From contig CANGOK010000048.1 in the NCBI GenBank assembly GCA_947455285.1, positions 1 to 14,484 on the forward strand: 14,484 bases of DNA, written 5' to 3'. Below are positions 6,571 through 13,812 of the stretch, in pieces (position 1 is the stretch's first letter; each line of letters opens with the position of its first letter). The position numbers and the translations under genes were made by a program. Below the pieces are notes generated by a model. The model was not told where the DNA came from, searched no databases, and saw only the letters and a list, made by a program, of their open reading frames with translations. Source of the DNA: Beijerinckiaceae bacterium. GTDB lineage: Bacteria; Pseudomonadota; Alphaproteobacteria; Rhizobiales; Beijerinckiaceae.

Positions 6571-7314
6571 ATGACTTATCGGAACATCATCTGCGACGTG
6601 GTTCCGTTCACTGCACATAATGGCGAAATGGGCGAGGCCTATTATGCGCGCCCCGCTGGCCCTGGACCCTTTCCGTGCGTCGTGCTGATCCATCACATTC
6701 CCGGCTGGAACGAGTTCTGCATCGAGGCGGCGCGCAAGCTCGCCCATCACGGCTTCGCCACTATCTGCAACAATCTCTATTTCCGCATGGGCGACGGCGA
6801 TCCCGACGACATCGGCGCTCGCGCCCGCGCTGACGGCGGCGTTTCGGACGAGCAGATGCTCGGCGACGTGGCGGGCGCCATTGCCTTCCTGCGTGCGCAG
6901 AGCAACTCCAACGGCAAGGTTGGCGTCATCGGCTTCTGCTCAGGCGGCCGCCAGACCTATCTCTCGGCCTGCCGCCTGCCCAATGTGAACGCTGCGGTGG
7001 ATTGCTGGGGCGGTCGCGTGATGGCCGATCCCGCTGCGCTCAACGCCAAGCAGCCGGTTGCGCCCATCGACTATTCAAAGGATCTCAACTGCCCGATGCT
7101 GGGCCTTTTCGGCAATGACGACAAGGAGCCTTCGCCCGAGCAGGTCAACAAGACCGAGGCCATACTGAAGGATCTCGGCAAGACCTATGAGTTCCATCGT
7201 TATGATGGCGCGGGTCACGCCTTCTTCGATTGGAGCCGCCCGAGCTATCGCCCCGAACAGGCGGTGGACGGCTGGAAGAAGGTCATCGAGTTCTTCAACA
7301 AGAACCTCGCCTGA
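6571..7314 (+). CDS. Dienelactone hydrolase family protein
   Basis: This 247-residue cytoplasmic a/b hydrolase has the dienelactone hydrolase triad in the expected places. C123 sits in the nucleophile elbow GFCSGG (the same number as in the classic enzyme), D184 lies after the strand LGLFGNDD, and H216 is in GAGHAF. Family members hydrolyse lactones or esters such as dienelactone to maleylacetate in chloroaromatic degradation, though many act on other esters. The strand LIHHIPGWNEF around residue 40 supplies the oxyanion region. The ATG has a strong GGGGAGG ribosome-binding site at 6559-6565. It leads a three-gene unit with the DUF6295-like gene 8 bases downstream and a GST gene, and is divergent from the nitrile hydratase operon. 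This context fits a hydrolytic step in a catabolic route; the substrate is not identifiable. Confidence 0.94.
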   Translation: MTYRNIICDVVPFTAHNGEMGEAYYARPAGPGPFPCVVLIHHIPGWNEFCIEAARKLAHHGFATICNNLYFRMGDGDPDDIGARARADGGVSDEQMLGDVAGAIAFLRAQSNSNGKVGVIGFCSGGRQTYLSACRLPNVNAAVDCWGGRVMADPAALNAKQPVAPIDYSKDLNCPMLGLFGNDDKEPSPEQVNKTEAILKDLGKTYEFHRYDGAGHAFFDWSRPSYRPEQAVDGWKKVIEFFNKNLA

Positions 7315-7322
7315 GGCTAGCC

Positions 7323-7619
7323 ATGTGCTCCTACATCACTGAAAAGGCGCCGATCTTCGGTAGCGCCAAAGGCCGTAGCGGCTGGATGCGCGTCGATACG
7401 GCGGTGGTCTATTACGACCATCCGGTGCATGTGCCGCTCGATCATGCGCTCAACATCGACTTCGTGGACTCGCGCTCGAAAGAGCGCGTGGCCGTCGAGC
7501 TTTCGGCCGCATCCGCACGTGAACTCGTGCGCCGCATTCAGGCGGCGCTCGACAGCGGCGAGGCGATCCATCTTGGCTCGGGCGAAGAAGACCCGTTGCA
7601 CCTCATGAGGGCGATGTGA
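7323..7619 (+). CDS. Small DUF6295-like protein
   Basis: This 98-residue acidic soluble protein has no signal peptide or membrane segment. It opens MCSYITE, then KGRSGWMRV, AVVYYDHP and LDHALNIDFVD, and ends with an amphipathic helix, SARELVRRIQAAL. From memory this pattern is that of the uncharacterised family DUF6295; I cannot confirm it without a profile search. Conserved H, Y and D residues in the YYDHPVHVPLDHALNIDF region look like a possible metal or ligand site, but no function is known to me. The start at 7323 is chosen because GAGG at 7313-7316 precedes it and it lies just after the dienelactone hydrolase stop; a longer in-frame start at 7230 would run inside that gene. Its stop overlaps the GTG start of the GST gene, so the three proteins are probably co-produced. 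Confidence 0.8.
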   Translation: MCSYITEKAPIFGSAKGRSGWMRVDTAVVYYDHPVHVPLDHALNIDFVDSRSKERVAVELSAASARELVRRIQAALDSGEAIHLGSGEEDPLHLMRAM

Positions 7620-8311
7620 CCATACACATGTATGATCTGGCTGGAGCGGACCCTGCGGTTCGTTTCAGCCCCTATTGCTGGCGCATCCGCATGGCGCTGG
7701 CGCACAAGGGTCTCTCTGTAGAGACGATCCCATGGCGCTTCTCCGACAAGAGCGCCATCGCCTTTTCGGGGCAGGGGGCAGTGCCCGTCATTCGTGACGG
7801 CGAGACCGTGGTGCATGATTCATGGGCTATCGCTGAATATCTCGACTCTCGCTATGCGGATCGACCCGCGTTAATGGATGGCCCGCAGGGCAAGGCGCTC
7901 GCCAATTTCGCCCGGCACTTTTCACAAACGGTCTTCGCACCCATCGCGCTCAAGGCGGTGCTGCTCGATATCTATCAGACCATCGACGCTGGCGACCGCG
8001 ATTATTTCCGCCAGAGCCGTGAGGCGCGCGTGGGCAAGATGCTCGAAGCTTTCGCCATCGGCGAAGACGAGGCGCGCGCGCTGATGAAGCCGGCCCTCGC
8101 GCCGCTTCGTGCGCTCTTGCAGGAACAAGCTTTCGTGAACGGCGATGCTCCGGCTTTTGCCGATTATTGCATTTTTGGCGGCTTCGCCTGGGTGCGCGGC
8201 GTATCGCGCAAGCAACTCATCGCTGAAGATGACCCGGTCTATGCATGGCGCGAGCGAATGCTTGACCTCTTTGGCGGGCTTGCACGAAAGGCGCCTGCTG
8301 TAGGCGCCTAA
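7616..8311 (+). CDS. Glutathione S-transferase family protein
   Basis: This 231-residue protein has an N-terminal thioredoxin-like GST domain (about 1-80) and an all-helical C-terminal domain. The active-site region reads FSPYCWRIRMALAHKG (17-32), with S18 and C21 as candidate thiol-stabilising residues. V56-P57 is the cis-Pro loop, and D68-S69 binds the glutathione gamma-glutamyl group. The SPYCWR..ALAHKG pattern recalls the LigE/LigF beta-etherase and related GST groups, which cleave ether bonds or conjugate and isomerise aromatic breakdown products with glutathione. The GTG at 7616 overlaps the previous stop (GTGA) and has GAGGG at 7607-7611 at good spacing; an ATG at 7628 is possible but poorly spaced. 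A strong hairpin covers the stop codon. The substrate is unknown. Confidence 0.92.
   Translation: MTIHMYDLAGADPAVRFSPYCWRIRMALAHKGLSVETIPWRFSDKSAIAFSGQGAVPVIRDGETVVHDSWAIAEYLDSRYADRPALMDGPQGKALANFARHFSQTVFAPIALKAVLLDIYQTIDAGDRDYFRQSREARVGKMLEAFAIGEDEARALMKPALAPLRALLQEQAFVNGDAPAFADYCIFGGFAWVRGVSRKQLIAEDDPVYAWRERMLDLFGGLARKAPAVGA
8289..8309 (+). terminator. Hairpin over the GST stop codon
   Basis: Two copies of AGGCGCCT (8289-8296 and 8302-8309), each self-complementary, flank a 5-base loop and can form an 8-bp stem whose 3' arm runs into the TAA stop. The following bases (AAGCCTGAATTG) have no T run, so this is at best a partial terminator. Together with the 58-base gap it may separate the hydrolase/GST unit from the ABC transporter unit. 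Confidence 0.45.
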
Positions 8312-8369
8312 GCCTGAATTGAAAATGGCCGAGACGGGATAAACCCGCGATATCGCCAAGGGAGAGAAA

Positions 8370-9185
8370 GTGACCGCTACGAATGAGGTTCAGAGCGCGC
8401 CCATCATTGAGGTGCGGAATGCGGCCAAACGTTTCGCCGTCAATGGTCAATCGTTGACGGTGTTCGACGGGATTTCCTGCTCCATTCCACAGGGCGCATT
8501 CCTGTCGATCGTCGGGCCATCGGGGTGCGGAAAATCGACGCTTCTCAAGCTGATTTCCGGCCTTGAGGCGCCGAGCGGCGGCGAGATCCTGTTCAACGGC
8601 AAGAAGGTCACTGGGCCTGCGGACGGCATGATCTATGTCTTCCAGCAATATACGAAATCGATCTTCCCGTGGCGGACGGTGATCCAGAACATCGAGTTCG
8701 GACTCAATAGCCACAAGAAAGGCCTCTCGCGGACTGAGCGCGAGGATCTTTGCCGTCATTATGTGAAGCTGGTCGGTCTTGAGGGCTATGAGAACTATTT
8801 TCCCTATCAGCTGTCAGGCGGCATGCAGCAGCGCGTGGTCATCGCCCGCGCGCTGATTTGCGAGCCTTCCGTTCTGCTCATGGACGAGCCCTTTAGTGCG
8901 GTCGACGCTTTGACGCGCGCCATTTTGCAGGAGCTGATCCTGAACATATGGCGCACGATCCCCGTCACCATTTTGTTCGTGACGCATGATGTGGAGGAGG
9001 CGGTGTTCCTGTCGAGCCGCATCATCTCGCTGACGAAATCACCTGCGAAAATCCATGAGGATGTGGCGATTGATCTTGCCTATCCGCGCGATCAGATCAC
9101 CACGCGGGCGGAGCCGCGTTTCCATGCGCTGCGCCAGCGGTTGTTCGCCAGCATCTTCCTTCAGGAAAAAGGCGTGGCTCCATGA
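8370..9185 (+). CDS. NitT/TauT-type ABC transporter ATP-binding protein
   Basis: This 271-residue ATPase carries Walker A GPSGCGKST at 49-57, a Q-loop in VFQQYTKSIFPWRTV, the signature LSGGMQQ at 148-154, Walker B VLLMDEP at 168-174 and the switch histidine H206 (FVTHDVEEA). The FPWRTVIQNIEFGL segment after the Q-loop is typical of the nitrate/sulfonate/taurine importer ATPases (SsuB, TauB, NrtD). It would power uptake of a small, often anionic or sulfur/nitrogen-bearing organic solute. It starts at GTG 8370 behind a purine-rich GGAGAG site, and its stop overlaps the permease start by 4 bases (ATGA). No substrate-binding protein gene is visible on either side, so the solute cannot be inferred from it. 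Confidence 0.95.
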   Translation: MTATNEVQSAPIIEVRNAAKRFAVNGQSLTVFDGISCSIPQGAFLSIVGPSGCGKSTLLKLISGLEAPSGGEILFNGKKVTGPADGMIYVFQQYTKSIFPWRTVIQNIEFGLNSHKKGLSRTEREDLCRHYVKLVGLEGYENYFPYQLSGGMQQRVVIARALICEPSVLLMDEPFSAVDALTRAILQELILNIWRTIPVTILFVTHDVEEAVFLSSRIISLTKSPAKIHEDVAIDLAYPRDQITTRAEPRFHALRQRLFASIFLQEKGVAP

Positions 9186-9943
9186 AAAAGCGCTGGCCCG
9201 GTTTTCTGCTGATCCTCATCTTGTTGCTGCTTTGGGAATTCGCCTCGGCGAACAAGATGATCGACCCCATCACCTTCCCGCGCGTGAGCGTGATCTTTTC
9301 ATCATGGATGAAAGCGGTGGTGGGCTCGGGTGAACTGACGCGCCAGCTCATGCCGAGCATGGGCCGCATCTTCATGGGCTTTGGCCTTGCGGCGTTGATC
9401 GCCGTGCCGCTTGGGCTGCTCATGGGCACGATCCCGATGGTCTATCGTTTGCTCGAGCCGATCACCGAATTCATCCGTCCGATCCCAAGCTCCGCCTATA
9501 TCCCGGTGGCGATACTGTTTTTGGGCATCGGCAATGAGATGAAGATTTTCGTGATTTTCCTCGCTTGCATGTTCCCGATCCTGCTCAATACTTATGGCGG
9601 CGTGCGGGCCGTTGATCCCGTGTTGATCGACACGGGCCGCACCTTCGGCCTGTCGCGTGTTAAGGTGCTTTGGCAGATCATTCTCCCGGCGGCACTTCCC
9701 AATATCCTGACAGGCATGCGCATCAGCCTTGGCATTGCGCTCATCGTGGCTGTGGTGGCCGAGATGATCACTGGCAATAGCGGCATCGGCTATTTCATTC
9801 TGGATATGCAGCGCATTTTCCGCGTGCCGGAGATGTTCGCGGGCATCTTCACCCTTGGGCTTCTCGGCTTCCTCATCAACTTCATCTTCCTGCGGGTCGA
9901 AGGCTATTTCCTGCGTTGGAGGGGCACCAGTGTCGAAACCTGA
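9182..9943 (+). CDS. NitT/TauT-type ABC transporter permease
   Basis: This 253-residue inner-membrane protein has about six hydrophobic spans (roughly 6-23, 62-83, 104-117, 121-138, 181-198 and 217-238). The cytoplasmic coupling loop with the EAA-type motif runs from D150 to about 172 (DTGRTFGLSRVKVLWQ, then LPAALPNI), which docks on the ATPase encoded upstream. This layout and the PVAILFLGIG region fit SsuC/TauC permeases. The ATG overlaps the ATPase stop. Its own last 14 bases overlap the GTG start of the next SDR gene, which ties transport and that dehydrogenase into a single translation unit. A homodimer with two ATPases and a periplasmic binding protein encoded elsewhere would make the full importer. 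Confidence 0.95.
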   Translation: MKKRWPGFLLILILLLLWEFASANKMIDPITFPRVSVIFSSWMKAVVGSGELTRQLMPSMGRIFMGFGLAALIAVPLGLLMGTIPMVYRLLEPITEFIRPIPSSAYIPVAILFLGIGNEMKIFVIFLACMFPILLNTYGGVRAVDPVLIDTGRTFGLSRVKVLWQIILPAALPNILTGMRISLGIALIVAVVAEMITGNSGIGYFILDMQRIFRVPEMFAGIFTLGLLGFLINFIFLRVEGYFLRWRGTSVET

Positions 9944-10664
9944 AGATAAGGGCGTTGTCTGCGTGACGGGCGCAGCGGGGGGCATTGGCGTCGTGCTGGT
10001 GCGGCGCTTGCTCGAAGAGGGCTATGGCGTCAGCGCGTGGGACAGAGAGGCTGGACCGCTTGGCGACGTGTCGCATGAGCGCCTGAGTTTCGAGGCGCTG
10101 GACGTGCGCGACGGCGCAGCCATGTCCGCCGCCGCGCAACGCGCACAAGAGCGTTTTGGTGATCTATATGGTCTCGTATCTCTTGCCGGCATCTATCGCG
10201 CGCAGCCTTTCCTTGAGATCGACGACGCGACCTTCGATCTGCATTTTAGCGTCAATCTGAAAGGAAGCCTGCTTGCCGCGCAGGCGGTGCTTCCCTTCAT
10301 GCGCGCGCGCAATGCGGGGAGCATCGTGCTTTTCTCGTCAACCATGGCCCGGACAGGCGGTATGAATTCCGCCGCGTATTCCGCCACGAAGGGCGGCATT
10401 CTCGGGCTTATGCGCTCGATGGCGCTAGATGTCGCGCGTGACAATATCCGCGTGAACGCCGTCTCGCCGGCCATCGCCGACACCGCCATGCCGCGCGCCA
10501 ATCTTGATCCCGTGAAGTTCGCCGCCCGCGCTGACGCCAATCCCATGAAGCGCATCGGGACGCCGCTTGATATGGCGGAGGCGGCGCTGTTCCTGCTCGA
10601 TCGGGAAAACAGTTTCATGACCGGGCAAGACCTTCGCGTCTCCGGCGGCGCGAACCTGTTCTGA
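9930..10664 (+). CDS. Short-chain dehydrogenase/reductase overlapping the ABC permease
   Basis: This 244-residue classical SDR has TGAAGGIG at 13-20, S137, Y150 and K154 as the catalytic set (FSST, then AYSATK), and SLAG in place of the usual NNAG. The acid after the second strand (SAWDREAG) points to NAD(H). It would interconvert an alcohol and a ketone; FabG-like proteins share all these features, but the context is catabolic. I placed the start at GTG 9930 because GGAGGGG at 9918-9924 is ideally spaced and the product then begins right before the Rossmann strand. A longer frame from 9855 would add 25 residues of Ser-rich sequence that lie wholly inside the permease gene. The 14-base overlap with the permease implies co-translation, and the next SDR follows after 10 bases. 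Confidence 0.92.
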   Translation: MSKPEDKGVVCVTGAAGGIGVVLVRRLLEEGYGVSAWDREAGPLGDVSHERLSFEALDVRDGAAMSAAAQRAQERFGDLYGLVSLAGIYRAQPFLEIDDATFDLHFSVNLKGSLLAAQAVLPFMRARNAGSIVLFSSTMARTGGMNSAAYSATKGGILGLMRSMALDVARDNIRVNAVSPAIADTAMPRANLDPVKFAARADANPMKRIGTPLDMAEAALFLLDRENSFMTGQDLRVSGGANLF

Positions 10665-10674
10665 GGGGCTCTCC

Positions 10675-11415
10675 ATGCATGTGATCGTCACGGGAGCGGC
10701 AAGCGGCATTGGGCGGGGAACCGCGCTTCGGCTGGGAAGGCGCATGAAAGTCACCGTCGCTGATCGCGATGGCGAGGGCGCGCGCCGGGTCGCTGCAGAG
10801 ATTGAGGCTGCGGGCGGACAGGCGCTTGGCGTTGAAGTTGATGTGACAAGCCGCGAAGCCGTCTTCGCCATGGTGGAAAGCGCGCGTCGAGCTTTCGGGC
10901 CTGTGGATGCGCTCTTCGCCAATGCTGGCGTCAACCGGCGCAATCCCGTCGATCAGATCACAGAAGCCGACTGGGACCTGATGATGGCCACTCATGTGAA
11001 GGGCGTCTTTCTGTGCTGTCAGGCGGTGCTGGGAGAGATGGTGGAGCGAGGGCAGGGGGCCATCGTCAACACCGCATCCGATTTCGCCATCATGGGCGTG
11101 GCGGGCAACGCGGCTTATACGGCGGCCAAGGCGGCGATCTATTCGCTGACCAAATCTCTCGCCTGTGAATTCACGCCAAGGGGCATACGCGTGAACGCCA
11201 TCGGACCCGGCCCCATCGACACGCCAATTCTGGCTTCCGGCCGCAGCGTCGAGCAACACGCGGCCACGCTCCAGAAATTTACGAATACGTTGCCGCTCGG
11301 GCGCATGGGCCAGCCCGAGGATGTGGCTATCGTGGTCGATTTTCTTTTGAGCGATCGGGCGTCCTATATTTCAGGACAAATCCTGCATCCCAATGGCGGT
11401 CAGTTGATGTGGTGA
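10675..11415 (+). CDS. Short-chain dehydrogenase/reductase, last gene of the ABC transporter unit
   Basis: This 246-residue classical SDR has TGAASGIG at 6-13, the NAG segment FANAGV, S135 (NTASDF), Y148 and K152 (AYTAAK), and a C-terminal SGQILHPNGG typical of FabG-like oxidoreductases. The acid after strand two (TVADRDG) again suggests NAD(H). It is a different SDR from the two others in the window, since the substrate-loop regions (after PGPIDTPI) do not resemble each other. The ATG at 10675 follows a GAGGGG site just after the preceding stop, so it belongs to the transporter operon. A hairpin lies after the stop, facing the convergent ThDP enzyme gene. Its substrate is unknown; a dehydrogenation step after hydroxylation of the imported compound is a reasonable inference. 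Confidence 0.93.
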   Translation: MHVIVTGAASGIGRGTALRLGRRMKVTVADRDGEGARRVAAEIEAAGGQALGVEVDVTSREAVFAMVESARRAFGPVDALFANAGVNRRNPVDQITEADWDLMMATHVKGVFLCCQAVLGEMVERGQGAIVNTASDFAIMGVAGNAAYTAAKAAIYSLTKSLACEFTPRGIRVNAIGPGPIDTPILASGRSVEQHAATLQKFTNTLPLGRMGQPEDVAIVVDFLLSDRASYISGQILHPNGGQLMW

Positions 11416-11417
11416 GC

Positions 11418-11442
11418 GGAGCGCCCTGATAAGGAGCGCTCC
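11418..11442. terminator. Bidirectional terminator-like hairpin between convergent genes
   Basis: GGAGCGC at 11418-11424 pairs with GCGCTCC at 11436-11442 around an 11-base loop, filling most of the 39-base gap between the SDR and ThDP enzyme genes that converge here. No clear T tract follows on the plus side (ACTTAATAT), so efficiency is uncertain, but the position fits a shared transcript end. Confidence 0.5.
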
Positions 11443-11454
11443 ACTTAATATGCG

Positions 11455-13212
11455 TCAGCGGTGACGGGTCACCGTATCGATGAGTGCGGGCTTGCCGGAC
11501 TTCACGACTTCGATGGCGCGCAGCAGGGCGGCGCGCACTTCCTTCGGGTCCTCGATGGGGCCTTCGCCATAGACGCCCATGGAGCGGGCCAGCGCGCCGA
11601 AGTCGGGCTCGGGGCCGAAAAGATCCATGCCGATATGGGCCTTGTTGATGTCGGTGCCGCGCTGACGGGCCATGCGGATCTGATGTTCCCAATCGTTGTA
11701 ATAGGCGCGGTTGTTGTACATCACTATGAGCATGGGGATCTCATACTTCGCCGCGACCCATAGGGCGCCTGCGTCGAACATGAGATCGCCATCGGGCTGC
11801 AGGTCGACGACGAGACGCCCGGCCTTCTTGTGCGCCAGCGCGACGCCCATGGACATGCCGATCTGCGTCGAGGTGCCAAGCTCGATGCCGGGGTGGCGAT
11901 AGGCCTTGTCGAAGTCCCAGAGCTTGCGCACGCCGTGCTTGAGCGTATTGGCGGTGAGGACCCAGTCCTCGTCCTTGATGACGTCCCAGACTTCCATCGC
12001 GAGGCGCTCGGTCGTCATGGGCGCAGCGTCCCAATCCTTCTTCGCGTCTTGCTGCCACTTGGCCCAGGTCTCGTCATGGCGCTTGCCGATGCGGGCCTTG
12101 CGCTCTGCGATCTTGGCCTGCAGGGCAGGGTCGGCTGCAATGCGCTCCTGCAGGACTTCGATCAGCACGGGCACGCCAAGCGAGGTGTCGCCCAGAGCGC
12201 GCACGGAGCAGGGCTGCATGCGGCAGTAATCCATCGCCCACTTGCTGATGTTGACCTCGGCGAAGCCCATCTCCATCCAGTCGGCGTCCGCCTTCACGAT
12301 GGGTGTGATCTCGCGCTTGGTCTTCTCGAGTTCATGGGTGGCTTTCTCAAAATCCTTGATGTCGAGGCCGAGCACGCAATCGACGTCGCGCAGCGCCTCC
12401 TTGTCGAGGCTTATGGAGAGCGGGTGCTTGTTGGGGAAGTTGAGGGCGTTGGCGATGTCCCACACGCCAGCGCCAATGGTCTCAGCGAGCTTGATGCAGT
12501 TTTCAAAGCCGCCTTCGCGGCGCCCCATATATTCGGGCAGCAGCATCGGATAATCGGCTGCACAGAGTCGCTCGGCGATTTGTCCGATGGCCTGCGGGTC
12601 GGGCATCATGGGCGAAGGCGTCGGCACGGCATGGACCGGGGGAAGCTTCACGTCCTTGGTGATCGGCGCTTCCTGCAGGGCGGCGTCGTAGCACATATAG
12701 ACGGGGCCTTGCGGCTGGGTGGTCATGATCGAATAGGCGCGCGCGAAGCTCTCGGGAACGCCGTCGATCGAGGTCGGCTGATAGTCCCACTTCACATAGT
12801 CGCGAATGGCGTTGCCCTGAACGAGCGCGGTATGGGTCCAGTCGATGTGCGGACGGCGCTTGCCTTCGTCCATGGGGCCGGTGGCGCCCATGATGAAGAT
12901 CGGCACGCGGTCCATATAGGCGTAGTAGATCGCCATGGTTGCGTGCAGCATGCCCACGAGATTGTGCAGAATGACCGCCATGGGCTTTCCGGAAGCCTTG
13001 GCGTAGCCATGGGCGATCTGCACCGCGATCTCCTCGTGGTTGCAGAGCATCATCGGCGGGTCGTTCTTGCCGTAATTGATGAGGGAGTCGTGCAACCCGC
13101 GGAAGCTCGCGCCCGGGTTCAGCGTGATATATTCGAAGCCGTAGCGCTGGATGAGGTCGACGATGATGTCGGATTGCCAGCCGCGGTATTTGTCTTCGGT
13201 GCGCTTTGTCAT
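11455..13212 (-). CDS. Thiamine-diphosphate-dependent enzyme (benzoylformate decarboxylase / acetolactate synthase superfamily)
   Basis: This 585-residue protein has the three-domain layout of ThDP enzymes: an N-terminal pyrimidine-binding domain with the activating E60 (HEEIA, then GYAKASGKP), a central domain, and a C-terminal pyrophosphate-binding domain. That last domain carries PDGD at 473-476, then ALWVAAKYEIP and YNN ending at N501. D474 and N501 are the expected Mg ligands, 27 residues apart as in benzoylformate decarboxylase. H83 (ILHNLVG) lines up by eye with that enzyme's catalytic His70, while its Ser26 is replaced by A35. The first Gly of the usual GDG motif is Pro here. A 2-oxoacid decarboxylase or carboligase role is likely; the substrate is unknown. 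The start at 13212 has a GGGAGGA site. An alternative assignment would be a sulfoacetaldehyde acetyltransferase-like enzyme. The gene is alone, convergent with the SDR operon. Confidence 0.9.
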   Translation of the reverse strand: MTKRTEDKYRGWQSDIIVDLIQRYGFEYITLNPGASFRGLHDSLINYGKNDPPMMLCNHEEIAVQIAHGYAKASGKPMAVILHNLVGMLHATMAIYYAYMDRVPIFIMGATGPMDEGKRRPHIDWTHTALVQGNAIRDYVKWDYQPTSIDGVPESFARAYSIMTTQPQGPVYMCYDAALQEAPITKDVKLPPVHAVPTPSPMMPDPQAIGQIAERLCAADYPMLLPEYMGRREGGFENCIKLAETIGAGVWDIANALNFPNKHPLSISLDKEALRDVDCVLGLDIKDFEKATHELEKTKREITPIVKADADWMEMGFAEVNISKWAMDYCRMQPCSVRALGDTSLGVPVLIEVLQERIAADPALQAKIAERKARIGKRHDETWAKWQQDAKKDWDAAPMTTERLAMEVWDVIKDEDWVLTANTLKHGVRKLWDFDKAYRHPGIELGTSTQIGMSMGVALAHKKAGRLVVDLQPDGDLMFDAGALWVAAKYEIPMLIVMYNNRAYYNDWEHQIRMARQRGTDINKAHIGMDLFGPEPDFGALARSMGVYGEGPIEDPKEVRAALLRAIEVVKSGKPALIDTVTRHR

Positions 13213-13277
13213 CGTATCCTCCCGGTGGATGGCGGAGGCGTTTTTGGCGCATCCTGCGAATCGGGGCGATGATAGAC

Positions 13278-13292
13278 AGCGCTTGCGGCGCT
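13278..13292 (-). terminator. Short hairpin downstream of the PCuAC gene
   Basis: AGCGC and GCGCT pair across a 5-base loop in the 103-base gap between the copper chaperone stop (13316) and the ThDP enzyme start (13212), both on the minus strand. There is no T run after it, so termination is uncertain. The gap must also contain the promoter of the ThDP gene, but I see no convincing -35/-10 pair. Confidence 0.25.
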
Positions 13293-13315
13293 CTCAACTT
13301 TACCGCTGAATGCTC

Positions 13316-13789
13316 TTAGTGATGATTGTGTTGCATAGGGGGAGCTGCTGCGCCGACACCCTGAACGGTGAATTCCACCTCTTTGGCGCCAGACTTCGCG
13401 AAATTGAGCCGGATATTGAAACGCTCGCCTTCTTTCAGGGGGCGCTTCAGGCCCAACAGCATGAGATGATAGCCGCCGGGCTTCAGCTCCCGGGTCTCGC
13501 CGGGTTTCACTTCGAGGCCACCTGAAACCTCGCGCATTTTCATGACGCCATTGTCCATGTTCATCTCATGGACCTCGACGCGCGCCGCGACGTCTGAAGA
13601 GCCGCCAAGCAGACGGTCAGCCTCGGCTCCACGGTTATTGAGCGTGAGAAAGCCGACGCCGACGGGCGCCGCCGCTGGGGTGGCGCGCGACCAAGCCTGA
13701 GAGGTTTCGACGGCTTGTTGGGCTTTGGCTTGGGGGGCCTGCGCGATTAGTGCGATGGCTGCGCTCGCGAAGAGGAAAGGGAAGCGCAT
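13316..13789 (-). CDS. Periplasmic copper chaperone PCuAC
   Basis: This 157-residue exported protein begins with a Sec signal peptide: R2, a hydrophobic core at about 3-16, and likely cleavage after AKA at 21-23. The cupredoxin-like PCuAC fold follows, with the Cu(I) ligands H74-x-M76, M85 and H108-x-M110, close to the family pattern of His/Met pairs. The C-terminus ends in a His/Met tail, MQHNHH, which may capture extra copper. PCuAC proteins deliver Cu(I) to the CuA or CuB centre of cytochrome oxidases, often with Sco. The start at 13789 is preceded by AAGGGA at a workable spacing. An ATG at 13816 overlaps the MarR stop (ATGA) and would add nine residues, but it lacks a ribosome-binding site; I cannot exclude it. 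It follows the MarR gene on the same strand and is unlikely to be part of the catabolic set. Confidence 0.93.
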   Translation of the reverse strand: MRFPFLFASAAIALIAQAPQAKAQQAVETSQAWSRATPAAAPVGVGFLTLNNRGAEADRLLGGSSDVAARVEVHEMNMDNGVMKMREVSGGLEVKPGETRELKPGGYHLMLLGLKRPLKEGERFNIRLNFAKSGAKEVEFTVQGVGAAAPPMQHNHH

Positions 13790-13812
13790 GGATGTGTGTC
13801 CCTTGAAAGCGA

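Noticed and set aside
8335..8347. Small hairpin CGGG-ATAAA-CCCG upstream of the ABC ATPase
   Set aside because: It has only four base pairs and no sequestered ribosome-binding site, so it is within chance at this GC content.
9302..9985. Minus-strand frame of 227 codons opposite the ABC permease
   Set aside because: The product is highly charged with His, Asp and Glu, the usual mirror image of a hydrophobic membrane protein gene, and no family is recognised.
11830..13272. 480-codon open frame on the plus strand opposite the ThDP enzyme
   Set aside because: It is fully antisense to a gene with clear ThDP motifs. The product is a Val/Gly/His/Asp-rich low-information sequence without domain features or a ribosome-binding site.
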